Assembly: GCF_000705555.1 (NCBI RefSeq)
Contig: NZ_JMQN01000015.1
Span: forward strand, 372,001-436,000
DNA from: Marinobacterium lacunae
GTDB taxonomy: Bacteria; Pseudomonadota; Gammaproteobacteria; Pseudomonadales; Balneatricaceae
Direction: 5' to 3'
DNA: 64,000 nt
Part shown: positions 41,784 through 51,183 of the stretch, piece by piece
Numbering within the stretch: the first letter of the stretch is position 1
Layout of the letters: each line of letters opens with the position of its first letter
Translations under genes and position numbers: made by a program
Notes under the pieces: generated by a model
Told to the model about the DNA's origin: nothing
The model's database searches: none
What the model saw: only the letters and a program-made list of their open reading frames with translations

Positions 41784-42818
41784 TTAGCGCTTGCTTTCAA
41801 ACAGACGGGGATCCAGCGTATAGGGCAGGTCCAGCAGCCGCAGTACCGGGCCGTCCAGGGTTCCCAGATGGATGTCGCTGCTTTCGGCCTGATCTTTGGT
41901 GATAACGGCGAGCAGTTCATATTCACCGGTGTCTGTCGGCGCGGCGATGACGACCTGGCCGATATTCTCCTTCTCGGCGCTGTGCAGTGTCTGTCCCGGC
42001 TGCGGACGCTCGGTGCTTGTAACGCAGGCCCTGTACATCGGCTTTTTAAGAATACCGCGGTGCTGCAGGCGGGTGACCACCTCCTGTCCGGTATAGCAAC
42101 CCTTGGTGAAGCTGACACCCTCGAACGCCTGCATATTGGTCATCTGAGGGATGAAGGCTTCAGAGGTGTCGCTGTACAGTTCCGGCAGACCCGCGCGGAT
42201 CTCCTGCAATAGCCAGTCATCGGTACCGGCCAAAGAGGCCTGCTGGGCAAGCTTTTCCAGCAGGTCCGGGGCTTGATTCAGAGGCAGCCAGATCTCGAAT
42301 CGATCACCCGGTACGCGTACCAGAACCCTGTCGTCTTCACAGCTGGCGCCGTCGGTTTCCTGCGGTACTGCTGAGAAAAGGGTGCCGACGATATCGCTGG
42401 CGTCAGGGCCGAACACGCCGATACCGACCAGTTCATCGGTCAGTTGTGCCTCGGCCTTGGAGAACAGTATGTACTTCTTGATGGTGGCAAGTGCCTTGTC
42501 CGCATTGCTGGCATCGGTTCTCAGCAGGAAGGTATCGCTGCTCTGCTTCATGACGCGAAACAGGCTGATCATGTGCCCTTTGATGTTGCAGTGTGAGCCC
42601 AGGCGACTGCCTATACGGTCTACCTCTGCGATGTTGCAGCTGAGCTGGCCCTGCAAAAACTTCTGGGTATCAGGCCCCGAGATGCGAATGATACTGTGCA
42701 GGGTCAGTGGTACGGCGTGGTTTTGCTCGCCCGATTCGGGTGCGCCGATAGTCGCGTTGCCCTGCTCATCAAGGGTGTAGCCTAGTGTCTTGAGGGTATC
42801 GTTCCAGATGGTATTCAT
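41784..42818 (-). CDS. ygfZ: folate-binding tRNA-modifying protein YgfZ
   Basis: A 344-residue GcvT-like protein that supports iron-sulfur enzymes such as MiaB. The signature KGCYTGQEVV, with the conserved cysteine, is near residue 240. Other segments are LTLHSIIRISGPDTQKFLQGQLS near 37-58 and LPELYSDTSEAFIPQMTNMQ near 211-230. The gene precedes no Fe-S cluster gene here, and sits between the macAB operon and psd, both on the minus strand, with 32 bases to psd. Confidence 0.92.
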   Translation of the reverse strand: MNTIWNDTLKTLGYTLDEQGNATIGAPESGEQNHAVPLTLHSIIRISGPDTQKFLQGQLSCNIAEVDRIGSRLGSHCNIKGHMISLFRVMKQSSDTFLLRTDASNADKALATIKKYILFSKAEAQLTDELVGIGVFGPDASDIVGTLFSAVPQETDGASCEDDRVLVRVPGDRFEIWLPLNQAPDLLEKLAQQASLAGTDDWLLQEIRAGLPELYSDTSEAFIPQMTNMQAFEGVSFTKGCYTGQEVVTRLQHRGILKKPMYRACVTSTERPQPGQTLHSAEKENIGQVVIAAPTDTGEYELLAVITKDQAESSDIHLGTLDGPVLRLLDLPYTLDPRLFESKR

Positions 42819-42850
42819 AACGCGTAACCGCCTCTATAACCTGCGTGAAC

Positions 42851-43714
42851 TCAAGCGCTTTTGCCAAAGGTGGCGATACGATGCCCGAGTGTGACGCCGG
42901 CGCCATGTGTCAGTGAGTCTTCCCATTGCAGCGCATCCGGGCCAAAGGCCAGAATGACCGTGGAGCCCAGATGGAAGCGCCCCATCTCCTCTCCCTTTTC
43001 CAGCCGAACCGGTTTCGGACTTGCGAGACTGTACAGGGTTTGAGGTTTGCGTGGCAGTGGCGCGACCGGGCCGGACCAGACAGTCTCGATTCCGGCGACG
43101 ATCATTGCACCGACCAGAATCATGGCCATGGGGCCGTACTCGGTGTCGAATATGGTGACAAGGCGCTCGTTCCGTGCAAACAAGCTGTCGACGCCCTGTG
43201 CTGTGGCATTGTTCACCGAGTACAGATCGCCGGGCACATAGATCGCTTCGCGCAGGGTGCCAGCGACCGGCATGTGGACACGGTGATAGTCACGTGGTGA
43301 CAGGTAGAGCGTTGCAAAACTGCCGTTGATGAAGGGCTCTGCACGCTTGGCATTGCCGCCGAGCAAGGTGGTAAGGCTATAGCCACGGCCCTTGGCCTGA
43401 ATGACGCGGCCGTAGCTGATCGCGCCGGCCTGACTGACGGCTCCGTCGCAGGGGGAGACCAGCGCATCGTCGGCCGGGTCGATAGTGCGAGCGTCTTTCT
43501 TCAGTGCGCGCGTAAAGAATTCGTTGAAGCTGCCATAGGCGCGAGGGTTCTCTTCCGCGGCCAAACTCATATCGATGCCGTAGTGACGGTGAAACAGGTC
43601 GATAAACAGGTTCTTGACCCACCGGATGCGGCAGTCGGCGAGGCGGCCTACCAGTCGAGACAGCAGGTGTTGCGGTAGCAGGTGCTGCAGCAGAATAAAC
43701 AGCTTGTCTTTCAA
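42851..43714 (-). CDS. psd: phosphatidylserine decarboxylase
   Basis: A 287-residue proenzyme making phosphatidylethanolamine at the inner membrane. The self-cleavage site is LGST in GRFHLGSTVILAFG, near residue 250; the serine becomes the pyruvoyl group. The catalytic His/Asp region includes SPCDGAVSQAG and LSPRDYHRVHMPVAG. No ATG gives a family N-terminus: a TTG at 43714, with GGAG 6 bases upstream, yields MKDKLFILLQHLLPQH, which matches E. coli Psd spacing. An earlier TTG (43726) lacks that support. Confidence 0.95.
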   Translation of the reverse strand: MKDKLFILLQHLLPQHLLSRLVGRLADCRIRWVKNLFIDLFHRHYGIDMSLAAEENPRAYGSFNEFFTRALKKDARTIDPADDALVSPCDGAVSQAGAISYGRVIQAKGRGYSLTTLLGGNAKRAEPFINGSFATLYLSPRDYHRVHMPVAGTLREAIYVPGDLYSVNNATAQGVDSLFARNERLVTIFDTEYGPMAMILVGAMIVAGIETVWSGPVAPLPRKPQTLYSLASPKPVRLEKGEEMGRFHLGSTVILAFGPDALQWEDSLTHGAGVTLGHRIATFGKSA

Positions 43715-43750
43715 GGATATCTCCAAAGACCCTTTGGGGTCGGGTGTTAA

Positions 43751-44566
43751 TCAGCGTTCGATCGGCAGATCTGGGGTGTTACCCCATTCGAACCAGGAGC
43801 CATCGTAACAGCGAATATCGTCTACGCCGAGCCAACGACCGACCAGCCAGGTAAGGCCGGAGCGTCGATGGGTCTGGCAATGGGTGACCAGTGTATCGGC
43901 CCCGTCGAGGCCAGCCGCGGACATGAGCAAGCGAACAGTCTCTCGATCGCGCAGGCGGGGAATGGGGCCGGGTTCGAGCAGGTCGGTCCACTCCAGTAGG
44001 TGTGCGCCTGGAATGTGGCCCCCCCATTTCGCATTGATCACCTTTTCGCCACGATACTCTTCGAGGCTTCTGGCGTCCCATATCTTGACCGTTGGGGTGT
44101 TCAGATGGTTCAGCAGCCAGGGGATATCCACGACCAGTCCGGTATCCGGCTCGACGTTATACTGAGTCGGAGTGGGGGCGTTTGCACATTGTTCGGTCGG
44201 CAACCCGGCCTCCAGCCAAGCAGGCAGCTGACCATTCAGGAAGCTGGCGTTGTGGTGCCCCGCGATTGCCAATGTCCAGATCATCCGGCCTGCCCATGGA
44301 CCTTTCTGGTCGTCATAGACGACAACATGACGCTCAGGCGAGAGTCCAATGCCCGAAAGCAGCGCACTCAGCTGTCCGGCGGTCGGTAGCTTGTTCGGTA
44401 CAGGGCCTTTGCCGCGCAGCAACTGCTGCGGGTCGACGTGAATCGCACCCGGGATATGAGCGTTGGCATAGTTTTCGGTGCTGGACAGGTCGAGGATCAG
44501 CAGTTGCGCGTCGTCCAGGTGGTCGGCCAACTGCTGGGGTTCGATTATGAGCGGTAATGTAGACAC
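43751..44566 (-). CDS. two-domain rhodanese sulfurtransferase
   Basis: A 271-residue thiosulfate/3-mercaptopyruvate-type sulfurtransferase. The inactive N-terminal rhodanese domain (about 1-125) has LLILDLSSTENYANAHIPGA. The catalytic C-terminal domain (about 145-270) has IWDARSLEEYRGE and the active-site loop CQTHRRSG, with the Cys that carries the persulfide. The loop, with three basic residues, resembles thiosulfate sulfurtransferases more than the CGSGVT loop of mercaptopyruvate enzymes. Start is a GTG with GGGAGAG 5 bases upstream. It is inserted between psd and rsgA, relative to E. coli. Confidence 0.9.
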   Translation of the reverse strand: MSTLPLIIEPQQLADHLDDAQLLILDLSSTENYANAHIPGAIHVDPQQLLRGKGPVPNKLPTAGQLSALLSGIGLSPERHVVVYDDQKGPWAGRMIWTLAIAGHHNASFLNGQLPAWLEAGLPTEQCANAPTPTQYNVEPDTGLVVDIPWLLNHLNTPTVKIWDARSLEEYRGEKVINAKWGGHIPGAHLLEWTDLLEPGPIPRLRDRETVRLLMSAAGLDGADTLVTHCQTHRRSGLTWLVGRWLGVDDIRCYDGSWFEWGNTPDLPIER

Positions 44567-44622
44567 AGAGTCTCTCCCGATGCTGTTTGTGTGACGAGTG
44601 CGAGCAACAATGGCGTCGTACG

Positions 44623-46251
44623 TCAGTCACCAGACCCTAAACGTTTGAGTGCGCCGCCGGCGGCAAGGCACAGTTCTCGGAAATGCTGCTGGTGAAAATC
44701 GACCAGTGGCGTATTGGCCCCTTCGCGGTCGGCGTAGATAAGTGCTACCGGTGATTTTCCGCGGAATATCGACATTATCAGGCCATCATTCTGGCCAAAC
44801 CAGCCTTGGTGCTCTTGTGGCAGTGAGGCGTGAATCTGACGGCGATTGTTCTCGGAGATCTGCAGCATCGCGGGCTTTTCGCAAAGTCGTGCAAACAGCC
44901 GGGTCTGTTTCAGGTCGATCTCCATGTTTGCCATGGGGTCATCGTTGGATATGCCCATGGCGCGTGCGGCATGAAGCGTCTGTGTCTGGGGGTGAATCAA
45001 CAGCAGGAGTGCGCGCTCCAGACCGATACCGCGATAGATGCCCTGTAGCAAACCATGCAGTATGTGAGAGGGCTTGGTGTACAGATCGTATCCATCCTGA
45101 AACCGCTTGAGCACCTGATTATAAATATAGGGGTTGAGCAGCTCGGGTTTTATCTCCGGCAGGTCATCTTCCGGTTGCTCCTGATGAACAGGTGTCGCGT
45201 CACGAGGCGGCTCTACAGGCTCAGGAAAGCGTGTGGCGTAAGCGTGCAGTTCATGGTCGGACAGGCGGTGTGCCAGGCGGATATCGCCCGGCAACAGAAT
45301 CATCTCGGCAGCCGGCGCCATGACCCCCGGCACATGATAGCCGCGAGCCGCGGTGGCGCAGTTTCGATGCAGCCTGGCCATGGTTTCCGGCAGTGTCAGG
45401 TCAAGGTAGTCGCTGATGATGTCGAAGGTGCGGTGTGCGCGACTGTGATCCCAGCCACGGCTGACATTCAATGTCATCCAGTTGGCCAATTTCACCGGGA
45501 AGTAGTGCTGTTGCACCAGATGATTGAGCTGGCGCAGGTCCTTGTCCTCCAGGCGGGGGTCTTTCAGCGCGCGCATGTGCAGCTGTTTGAGCGTGCTGAG
45601 TGAAGGCGAGGTTTCATGATCGAGCGCCAGGACCGTCAGTTCGGTCAGTTTCCAGCGATCGGCCAACGCCTTACCCATCTCCTGGGTTGTACAGCCAAAC
45701 AAGCGGCGCTCGGCGTCGACCGGACTCTCCCCATTCTCAATGACGGCGATGGCGAAACGGTGCTTGTGTAGCGGGGCGTATAGCCACAGCATCCAGTGCA
45801 CCAGACCGTAGAACAGAGCGGCAAGACGGGCTTCTTCAGCGTAGGGCAGTTGCTTGTGGTTTACCCAGTCGGCGGCTTGGACCGAGGCGTGATTGCTCGC
45901 AGCAATGGAGCGGAAATAGCTGCGTTGCGCCACGCTGTGGGCGTGGATCTTGATCGTTTCCAACTCGTCGGCAAGGGCTTCTATCTGGCCGAAACCCAGT
46001 GAGGCGATGGCGTGGTCAACACTGGTAACCGAAGAGCCCTTGGCTTCGTGAAATGTTTGGGCCAGCCGGGTCACGTGCAGCGACAAAACCGGATCCATTC
46101 GAACCTGGTGTCCGAGCTGGACCAGGGTTGTTCGGTCGTCGTTCAGTGACCGCTTCAGTCGGGCCAGGGTGCTGGCGCGTACCGGAAGCGATTTGCTGCT
46201 CAGGTAGTGTTCCCAGGCCTCAAGGCCATATAGGTTTTCGGTACTGCTCAT
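44623..46251 (-). CDS. HDOD-domain protein with C-terminal GAF-like region
   Basis: A protein of 542 residues from the ATG at 46251. The N-terminal about 220 residues resemble HDOD: HYLSSKSLPVRASTLARLKR, then VDHAIASLGFGQIEAL, and LAALFYGLVHWML, an HD-like helical domain usually without the catalytic HD pair. A middle linker rich in Pro and Glu (about 340-370) leads to a C-terminal region (about 385-540) with GLERALLLLIHPQTQTLHAARA, which resembles a GAF sensor. No membrane helix is seen. The longer frame to 46395 overlaps rsgA and is rejected. Such proteins are signalling regulators of unknown output; this one may be co-transcribed with rsgA, 36 bases downstream of it. Confidence 0.8.
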   Translation of the reverse strand: MSSTENLYGLEAWEHYLSSKSLPVRASTLARLKRSLNDDRTTLVQLGHQVRMDPVLSLHVTRLAQTFHEAKGSSVTSVDHAIASLGFGQIEALADELETIKIHAHSVAQRSYFRSIAASNHASVQAADWVNHKQLPYAEEARLAALFYGLVHWMLWLYAPLHKHRFAIAVIENGESPVDAERRLFGCTTQEMGKALADRWKLTELTVLALDHETSPSLSTLKQLHMRALKDPRLEDKDLRQLNHLVQQHYFPVKLANWMTLNVSRGWDHSRAHRTFDIISDYLDLTLPETMARLHRNCATAARGYHVPGVMAPAAEMILLPGDIRLAHRLSDHELHAYATRFPEPVEPPRDATPVHQEQPEDDLPEIKPELLNPYIYNQVLKRFQDGYDLYTKPSHILHGLLQGIYRGIGLERALLLLIHPQTQTLHAARAMGISNDDPMANMEIDLKQTRLFARLCEKPAMLQISENNRRQIHASLPQEHQGWFGQNDGLIMSIFRGKSPVALIYADREGANTPLVDFHQQHFRELCLAAGGALKRLGSGD

Positions 46252-46286
46252 GCCGATCGGTTCGCTTTTCGCCTGAATGCTCGAAT

Positions 46287-47324
46287 TTAGCTCTCGCGTA
46301 TCTGACCTGCCTGTAGAGACTGCAGAATCTGTCGATAGCTGTTGAAACGGCTTTCGCTGATCTCGCCTGACTCCAGTGCCGCCTTGAAGGCGCAACCCGG
46401 TTCGCTTTCATGCTTGCAGTCGCGAAACCGGCAGTGGCCAAGCAGTGGCCGCAGCTCGCGAAAACCTTCCAGTACCTGCTCCGGTTCGATATGCCAGAGC
46501 GCAAACTCGCGTATCCCCGGAGAGTCGATCAACTCGCCGCCGTCGGGAAAATGGAACAGTCGGGCGGTGGTTGTGGTGTGGCGCCCCTTGCGTGTCTGCT
46601 CGGAAAGCTCCCCCACTTTCAGGTCGATGCCGGGTAGCAGTGAATTGATAAGAGATGACTTGCCAACGCCGGACTGGCCCACGAATACACTGACCCTATC
46701 TTTAAGCAGATCTTTGAGGTCGTCCAGACCATGCTCGGCGGTGGTGGACGCCTTGAGCACCCGGTACCCGATCGCTTCATATTGCGCCAATAGAGGCGGC
46801 AGGTAAGCGCCCGCTTCGGTATCCAGCAGGTCTACCTTGTTCAGCAGCAGGACCGGTTCGATGCCACAGGATTCGGCTGCGACCAAATAGCGGTCGATCA
46901 GGTTTGGATGAGCTCTGGGCTCGACGGCAAACACGATGACGATAAAGTCGATGTTGGCGGCGACCGGCTTCAACTCGCCCATATTGTTCGGGCGTTGTAG
47001 TTCGCTCTCGCGGGGTTGGGCGGCAACGACGACGCCGCCGTCGTTGGAGGCGCGCCAGATAACACGATCTCCGGTTACCAGCTGTCCGAGGTGGGTACGC
47101 ATGTGACAGCGATGTATTGCGCCGGCGGCAGGGCCGTCGAGGGCTTCTACATCTACACTTCGACCGAAATGGGAGATGATCAGCCCCGATTGTTCGGGTC
47201 CGAGGTCTCCGCCTTCGAGTTTCGCATCCAGTTGGCTGTCTCTGCGCTCGGCTCGCTTGGCGCGCTCGGCCTGAATTTTATCGACACGCCAGGCCTGGCG
47301 CCTGGTCAGTTTGCGTTTCGCCAT
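46287..47324 (-). CDS. rsgA: ribosome small-subunit GTPase RsgA
   Basis: A 345-residue circularly permuted GTPase that checks late 30S ribosome maturation. After an N-terminal OB-fold, the motifs occur in permuted order: LLNKVDLLD (G4) before [15 protein letters not shown] (G1) and [10 protein letters not shown] (G3). The C-terminal zinc finger has the C-x5-C-type cluster [14 protein letters not shown]. The basic N-terminus ([20 protein letters not shown]) is typical. It is divergent from orn, as in E. coli. Confidence 0.96.
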   Translation of the reverse strand: MAKRKLTRRQAWRVDKIQAERAKRAERRDSQLDAKLEGGDLGPEQSGLIISHFGRSVDVEALDGPAAGAIHRCHMRTHLGQLVTGDRVIWRASNDGGVVVAAQPRESELQRPNNMGELKPVAANIDFIVIVFAVEPRAHPNLIDRYLVAAESCGIEPVLLLNKVDLLDTEAGAYLPPLLAQYEAIGYRVLKASTTAEHGLDDLKDLLKDRVSVFVGQSGVGKSSLINSLLPGIDLKVGELSEQTRKGRHTTTTARLFHFPDGGELIDSPGIREFALWHIEPEQVLEGFRELRPLLGHCRFRDCKHESEPGCAFKAALESGEISESRFNSYRQILQSLQAGQIRES

Positions 47325-47422
47325 CGCGGTGGGCGTCGTCCCGGTAGACTAAAAAGTTGATGTGCTAAGGTATTCTAAATTCGGTAGAATTTACAGCATT
47401 TGCATGGGGAGTAAGCCTGACA

Positions 47423-47965
47423 ATGGACCGAGATCAGAATCTGATCTGGATCGATCTGGAGATGACCGGTCTGATACCGGAACGGGATCGCATTATCGAA
47501 ATGGCCGCGATCGTCACCGATGCGGATCTTAACCTGATCGCGGAAAGCCCGGTTATCTGCGTGCATCAGCCCGATTCGCTGCTCGATCAGATGGACGAGT
47601 GGTGTACGCGGCAACATGGCCAGTCGGGCCTGACTGCCCGCGTTCGGGCAAGCACCACGACCGAAGCCGAGGCCGAGCAGCAGATGCTGGCCTTCATATC
47701 GCAGCACGTGGCCAAGGGTGTATCGCCGATGTGCGGCAACAGCATCGGTCAGGACCGTCGTTTCCTCTATGCTTACATGCCGGAGCTCGAGGCGTACTTC
47801 CATTACCGGAATCTGGATGTCAGCTCAGTCAAGGAGCTGGCGCGGCGCTGGAAGCCGGAACTGCTCAAGGGGCTGAAGAAGCAGGGCTCTCATCTGGCGC
47901 TTGATGACATTCGCGACTCCATTGAGGAGCTGCGTTACTACCGCGAGCACTTCTTCCAGCTTTAA
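47423..47965 (+). CDS. orn: oligoribonuclease
   Basis: A 180-residue 3'-5' exonuclease that degrades very short RNAs and pGpG, the product of c-di-GMP hydrolysis. The DEDDh motifs are clear: WIDLEMTGL (Asp11, Glu13), [10 protein letters not shown] with the second-site Asp, and [14 protein letters not shown] with the final catalytic residues. A GGGGAG is 10 bases before the ATG. Its stop codon and the stop of the opposite-strand queG gene share four bases (TTAA). The presence of two GGDEF proteins elsewhere in the window makes pGpG clearance relevant. Confidence 0.96.
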   Translation: MDRDQNLIWIDLEMTGLIPERDRIIEMAAIVTDADLNLIAESPVICVHQPDSLLDQMDEWCTRQHGQSGLTARVRASTTTEAEAEQQMLAFISQHVAKGVSPMCGNSIGQDRRFLYAYMPELEAYFHYRNLDVSSVKELARRWKPELLKGLKKQGSHLALDDIRDSIEELRYYREHFFQL

Positions 47966-49122
47966 TCGTTCAGGCGTCGGGCTCCGCGGTGCGCGAGTAT
48001 GGGCAGTGGCTGTGGTTGTGCGGCCCTCCCCAGATTGTCTACCGCCCAGTCGATATGTTCCTGCACCAGAGGCGATGCGTGATCGCGCTTCGCCTTTAAC
48101 GCCGCAATCACCTTGTCTCCACCGGCACTGTTGCCCAGCGCAACGGCCAGGTTTCGCTGCCATCCCTCGAATCCGGTCCTGCGGATGGCTGAACCTTCAG
48201 TTTTGCGCAGGAAAGTCTCTTCATCCCAGTTAAACAGTGTGAGCAGGTCTGCATTGTCCAGCGCATGGCGGGGTTTAAAATCATCCTCTGGCGTGCGCCG
48301 GGCAAAGCGGTTCCAGGGGCAGATCAGCTGGCAGTCGTCGCAGCCGAAAATGCGGTTGCCCATCATGGGGCGCAGCTCAAGCGGTATGGATCCGCTGTAT
48401 TCGATGGTCAGGTAAGAGATGCAGCGTCGGGCATCGAGGACGCCGGGTTCCGGAAAGGCCTGTGTTGGGCAGACATCAAGGCAGGCAGTGCATCGGCCGC
48501 AGTGGGATTCCGTTTCGGGAGCGTCGATTGGCAGCGGAATATTGGTAAACAGCTCGCCGAGGAAAAAGAGCGAACCGGCCGATCTGTTCAGCAACAACGT
48601 ATGCTTGCCGATCCATCCCATGCCCGCATTACGTGCTAGAGGGCGCTCAAGCACCGGCGCACTGTCGACAAAGGGACGAAACTGTACATCAGCGCCGGAG
48701 CCGGCTTCCTGCTGCAGCCATTGCCCCAGTTGCTTGAGTCGCTTGCGAATTAGTTTGTGATAGTCACGGCCCAGTGTATATCGCGCGATGTAAGCCTTGT
48801 CCGGGTTGGTCAGTGTCCGCAGCGTCGTGGTTTCAGGCGGCAGGTAGTCCATCCTGACCATTACGATGCGCTCACTGCCCGGCACCAAAAGGCGAGGATT
48901 CAGGCGCTTCTCCCGATGCTGCTCGAGGTAATGCATCTCGCCGTTATAACCTTGCGCCAGCCATCGATCGAGAGTTTCCGCCTCCATGGAAGCATCGGGC
49001 AATGTCACTGCGCATTGTTGAAAACCCAGCTCCCGCGCGCGCTGTTTTAGCGCGTCAGCCAGCTGGCGAAGACGAGCGTCCGAGAGGGGGTTGGGGTTCG
49101 TGTTTGCCAAGGGCTGTTCCAC
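47962..49122 (-). CDS. queG: epoxyqueuosine reductase
   Basis: A 386-residue cobalamin-dependent iron-sulfur enzyme catalysing the last step of queuosine formation in tRNA. Two 4Fe-4S clusters are signalled by [19 protein letters not shown] and [13 protein letters not shown]. The N-terminal region includes ELGFQQCAV and [19 protein letters not shown]-terminal HEAT-like repeat has [27 protein letters not shown]. The assigned start is a GTG (49122), which lies within a CATTATAGTG stretch that looks like a -10 element, so a later start such as the TTG four codons on is possible. It is divergent from nnrD by only 36 bases. Confidence 0.95.
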   Translation of the reverse strand: MEQPLANTNPNPLSDARLRQLADALKQRARELGFQQCAVTLPDASMEAETLDRWLAQGYNGEMHYLEQHREKRLNPRLLVPGSERIVMVRMDYLPPETTTLRTLTNPDKAYIARYTLGRDYHKLIRKRLKQLGQWLQQEAGSGADVQFRPFVDSAPVLERPLARNAGMGWIGKHTLLLNRSAGSLFFLGELFTNIPLPIDAPETESHCGRCTACLDVCPTQAFPEPGVLDARRCISYLTIEYSGSIPLELRPMMGNRIFGCDDCQLICPWNRFARRTPEDDFKPRHALDNADLLTLFNWDEETFLRKTEGSAIRRTGFEGWQRNLAVALGNSAGGDKVIAALKAKRDHASPLVQEHIDWAVDNLGRAAQPQPLPILAHRGARRLND

Positions 49123-49158
49123 TATAATGCGTGCAGATCGGAGATGGGTGGATAGGCT

Positions 49159-50661
49159 ATGAGCGTCAATAGGTCAGCGTTACCGACAACATTATACACA
49201 GCCGAACAGTGCCGTGTGCTGGATCGCACGGCGATCGAACGCTGCGGAATTCCGGGCTTTCGCCTTATGCAGAGAGCAGGGCAGGCGGTTTGGGCTGTTA
49301 TCAGCCAGCGTTGGCCGGAGTTGCGTCGTATCACAATAGTCTGTGGCGCGGGCAACAACGGCGGTGATGGTTTGGTGGTAGCAGGGCTTGCCTGGCAGGC
49401 GGGTGTCGAGGTGCAGTTGGTTGTCGTCGGTGAGCGCTACGCCGAACGTTTGCGCGCAGAGGCGCTGGAGGCCTGGCAGTGGCTCAGTGGCTTTGGCGTC
49501 AAGGCCGAAACCTGGCATCCGGGCGTCGAGTTCAGCGGTGAGCTGGTGGTGGACTCCTTGCTGGGGATCGGGCTGAGCGGGCCGGTCAGAGGCGAGATCG
49601 CCAACGTTATTGGCCAGATTAACCGCTGTGCGGTGCCGGTGTTGTCCGTGGATATACCCTCAGGTCTTTGTGCCGACACTGGGGCTGTGCTCGGCAGCGC
49701 GGTGCAGGCGGACTTGACGCTGACATTTATTGCACTCAAGCAAGGTTTGCTCACGCACGAAGGTGTCGACTTTGTTGGGGAGTTGCTGTTCGACGGGCTG
49801 CTGTTGCCGGATGAGGTGTTCGAAGATGTACCGGTGAGTGCATTCAGAACCGACAGTGAAGATCTGCGGGAGTTATTGCCCGAGCGGCCAAGGTCTGCCC
49901 ACAAGGGGCGATATGGGCATTTGCTGATCATCGGCGGGGATCTGGGAATGGGCGGCGCTCCCCTGATGGCCGCGCAGGCGGCGCTTCGCTCGGGGGCAGG
50001 CTTGGTCACTCTGGCGACACGAGAGGAGCATCGGCTGGCGGCCATTACTCGTGCGCCCGAGGTGATGTGTCACGGCGTCGAAGACGCTGATGATATTGAG
50101 TTGCTGGTGGCGCGGGCCGATGCGATTGTGGTCGGCCCCGGTCTTGGGCAACAGGTATGGGGGCGGGCGCTGTTTCAGGCGGCAATCGAGAGTGGAAAAC
50201 CGCTGTTGCTGGACGCCGATGCGCTGAATTTACTGGCGCAGGACGACAGTGTCGGTGTGGGCAGTGACTGGGTGCTCACGCCCCATCCGGGCGAGGCGGC
50301 CAGATTGCTGGAGACCGATGTGCGAGATATTCAGGCAAACAGGTTTGAGCAGGTGCGCGAACTGCAGAATCGGTACGGCGGAACGGTGGTGCTTAAGGGC
50401 GCCGGCACCCTGAGCTGTGATGGTGATGTGATTCATCTGTGTAGCGACGGCAATCCGGGGATGGCAACGGCGGGTATGGGTGATGTGCTCAGTGGCGTGA
50501 TCGGTGCTTTGCTGGCGCAAGGGCTGGCGCCGCTGGATGCCGCGCGCATCGGTGTTCTTGTGCATGCGCGTGCCGCGGATATATGCGCCCGTCATTACGG
50601 TGCGCGTGGACTGCTGGCCACGGATCTTGTAAATACCCTTCCATTGGCGATGAACGAATAG
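49159..50661 (+). CDS. nnrD: bifunctional NAD(P)H-hydrate epimerase/dehydratase
   Basis: A 500-residue repair enzyme that restores damaged NAD(P)H. The N-terminal epimerase half (about 1-215, YjeF_N) has VCGAGNNGGDGLVVAG and DSLLGIGLSG. The C-terminal ADP-dependent dehydratase half (about 230-495) has HKGRYGHLLIIGGDLGMGGA, VVGPGLGQ, and NPGMATAGMGDVLSGVIGAL, the nucleotide-binding signature. The gene is immediately upstream of tsaE (8 bases), as in E. coli. Confidence 0.96.
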   Translation: MSVNRSALPTTLYTAEQCRVLDRTAIERCGIPGFRLMQRAGQAVWAVISQRWPELRRITIVCGAGNNGGDGLVVAGLAWQAGVEVQLVVVGERYAERLRAEALEAWQWLSGFGVKAETWHPGVEFSGELVVDSLLGIGLSGPVRGEIANVIGQINRCAVPVLSVDIPSGLCADTGAVLGSAVQADLTLTFIALKQGLLTHEGVDFVGELLFDGLLLPDEVFEDVPVSAFRTDSEDLRELLPERPRSAHKGRYGHLLIIGGDLGMGGAPLMAAQAALRSGAGLVTLATREEHRLAAITRAPEVMCHGVEDADDIELLVARADAIVVGPGLGQQVWGRALFQAAIESGKPLLLDADALNLLAQDDSVGVGSDWVLTPHPGEAARLLETDVRDIQANRFEQVRELQNRYGGTVVLKGAGTLSCDGDVIHLCSDGNPGMATAGMGDVLSGVIGALLAQGLAPLDAARIGVLVHARAADICARHYGARGLLATDLVNTLPLAMNE

Positions 50662-50668
50662 AGTAGAG

Positions 50669-51139
50669 ATGACGGAACAGACAATTGAGCTGCCTGACGA
50701 GGCATCGACAGTCGCGTTTGGTGAGCACCTCGCGCGGCAGGCGCAAATGATCGGTGGTGTGGTGATCTTTCTGCACGGCGATCTGGGGATGGGAAAAACG
50801 ACCTTCTGTCGTGGTGTGCTGCACGGTTTTGGGCATACAGGTGCCGTTAAGAGTCCGACGTATACGCTGGTGGAGCCCTATGAAACGGCGCGTGGGCGAG
50901 TGTATCACTTTGATTTATATAGGCTGAGTGATCCGGAGGAGCTCGAATACCTGGGGATTCGAGATTACTTCGACGAAGATTCCCTCAGTTTGATCGAGTG
51001 GCCTGAGCGTGGTGAGGGCATCTTGCCCAAGGCTGATCTGGAGATCAGTATCGAGACTGCCGGTGCAGGGCGGCGATTGTCGTGGCAATATAATACTGAA
51101 AAAGGTCGTGAATTGGCCGATAAATTAATTAAAGTGTAG
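50669..51139 (+). CDS. tsaE: tRNA t6A biosynthesis ATPase TsaE
   Basis: A 156-residue ATPase of the TsaBCDE complex that makes N6-threonylcarbamoyladenosine in ANN-decoding tRNAs. The P-loop is GDLGMGKTT near residue 39, followed by KSPTYTLVEPYE and a DLYRLSDPEELEYLG segment with acidic catalytic residues. It sits between nnrD and the amidase gene. Confidence 0.95.
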   Translation: MTEQTIELPDEASTVAFGEHLARQAQMIGGVVIFLHGDLGMGKTTFCRGVLHGFGHTGAVKSPTYTLVEPYETARGRVYHFDLYRLSDPEELEYLGIRDYFDEDSLSLIEWPERGEGILPKADLEISIETAGAGRRLSWQYNTEKGRELADKLIKV

Positions 51140-51183
51140 AACTTACGGCCTTGATTAAAGGTCAGTTTTGGAAAGAAGGGGTA

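Noticed and set aside
43723-43737. CCAAAG/CTTTGG small hairpin near the psd start
   Set aside because: The stem is only 6 bp and overlaps the TTG/Shine-Dalgarno region; it may affect translation but is too short to call.
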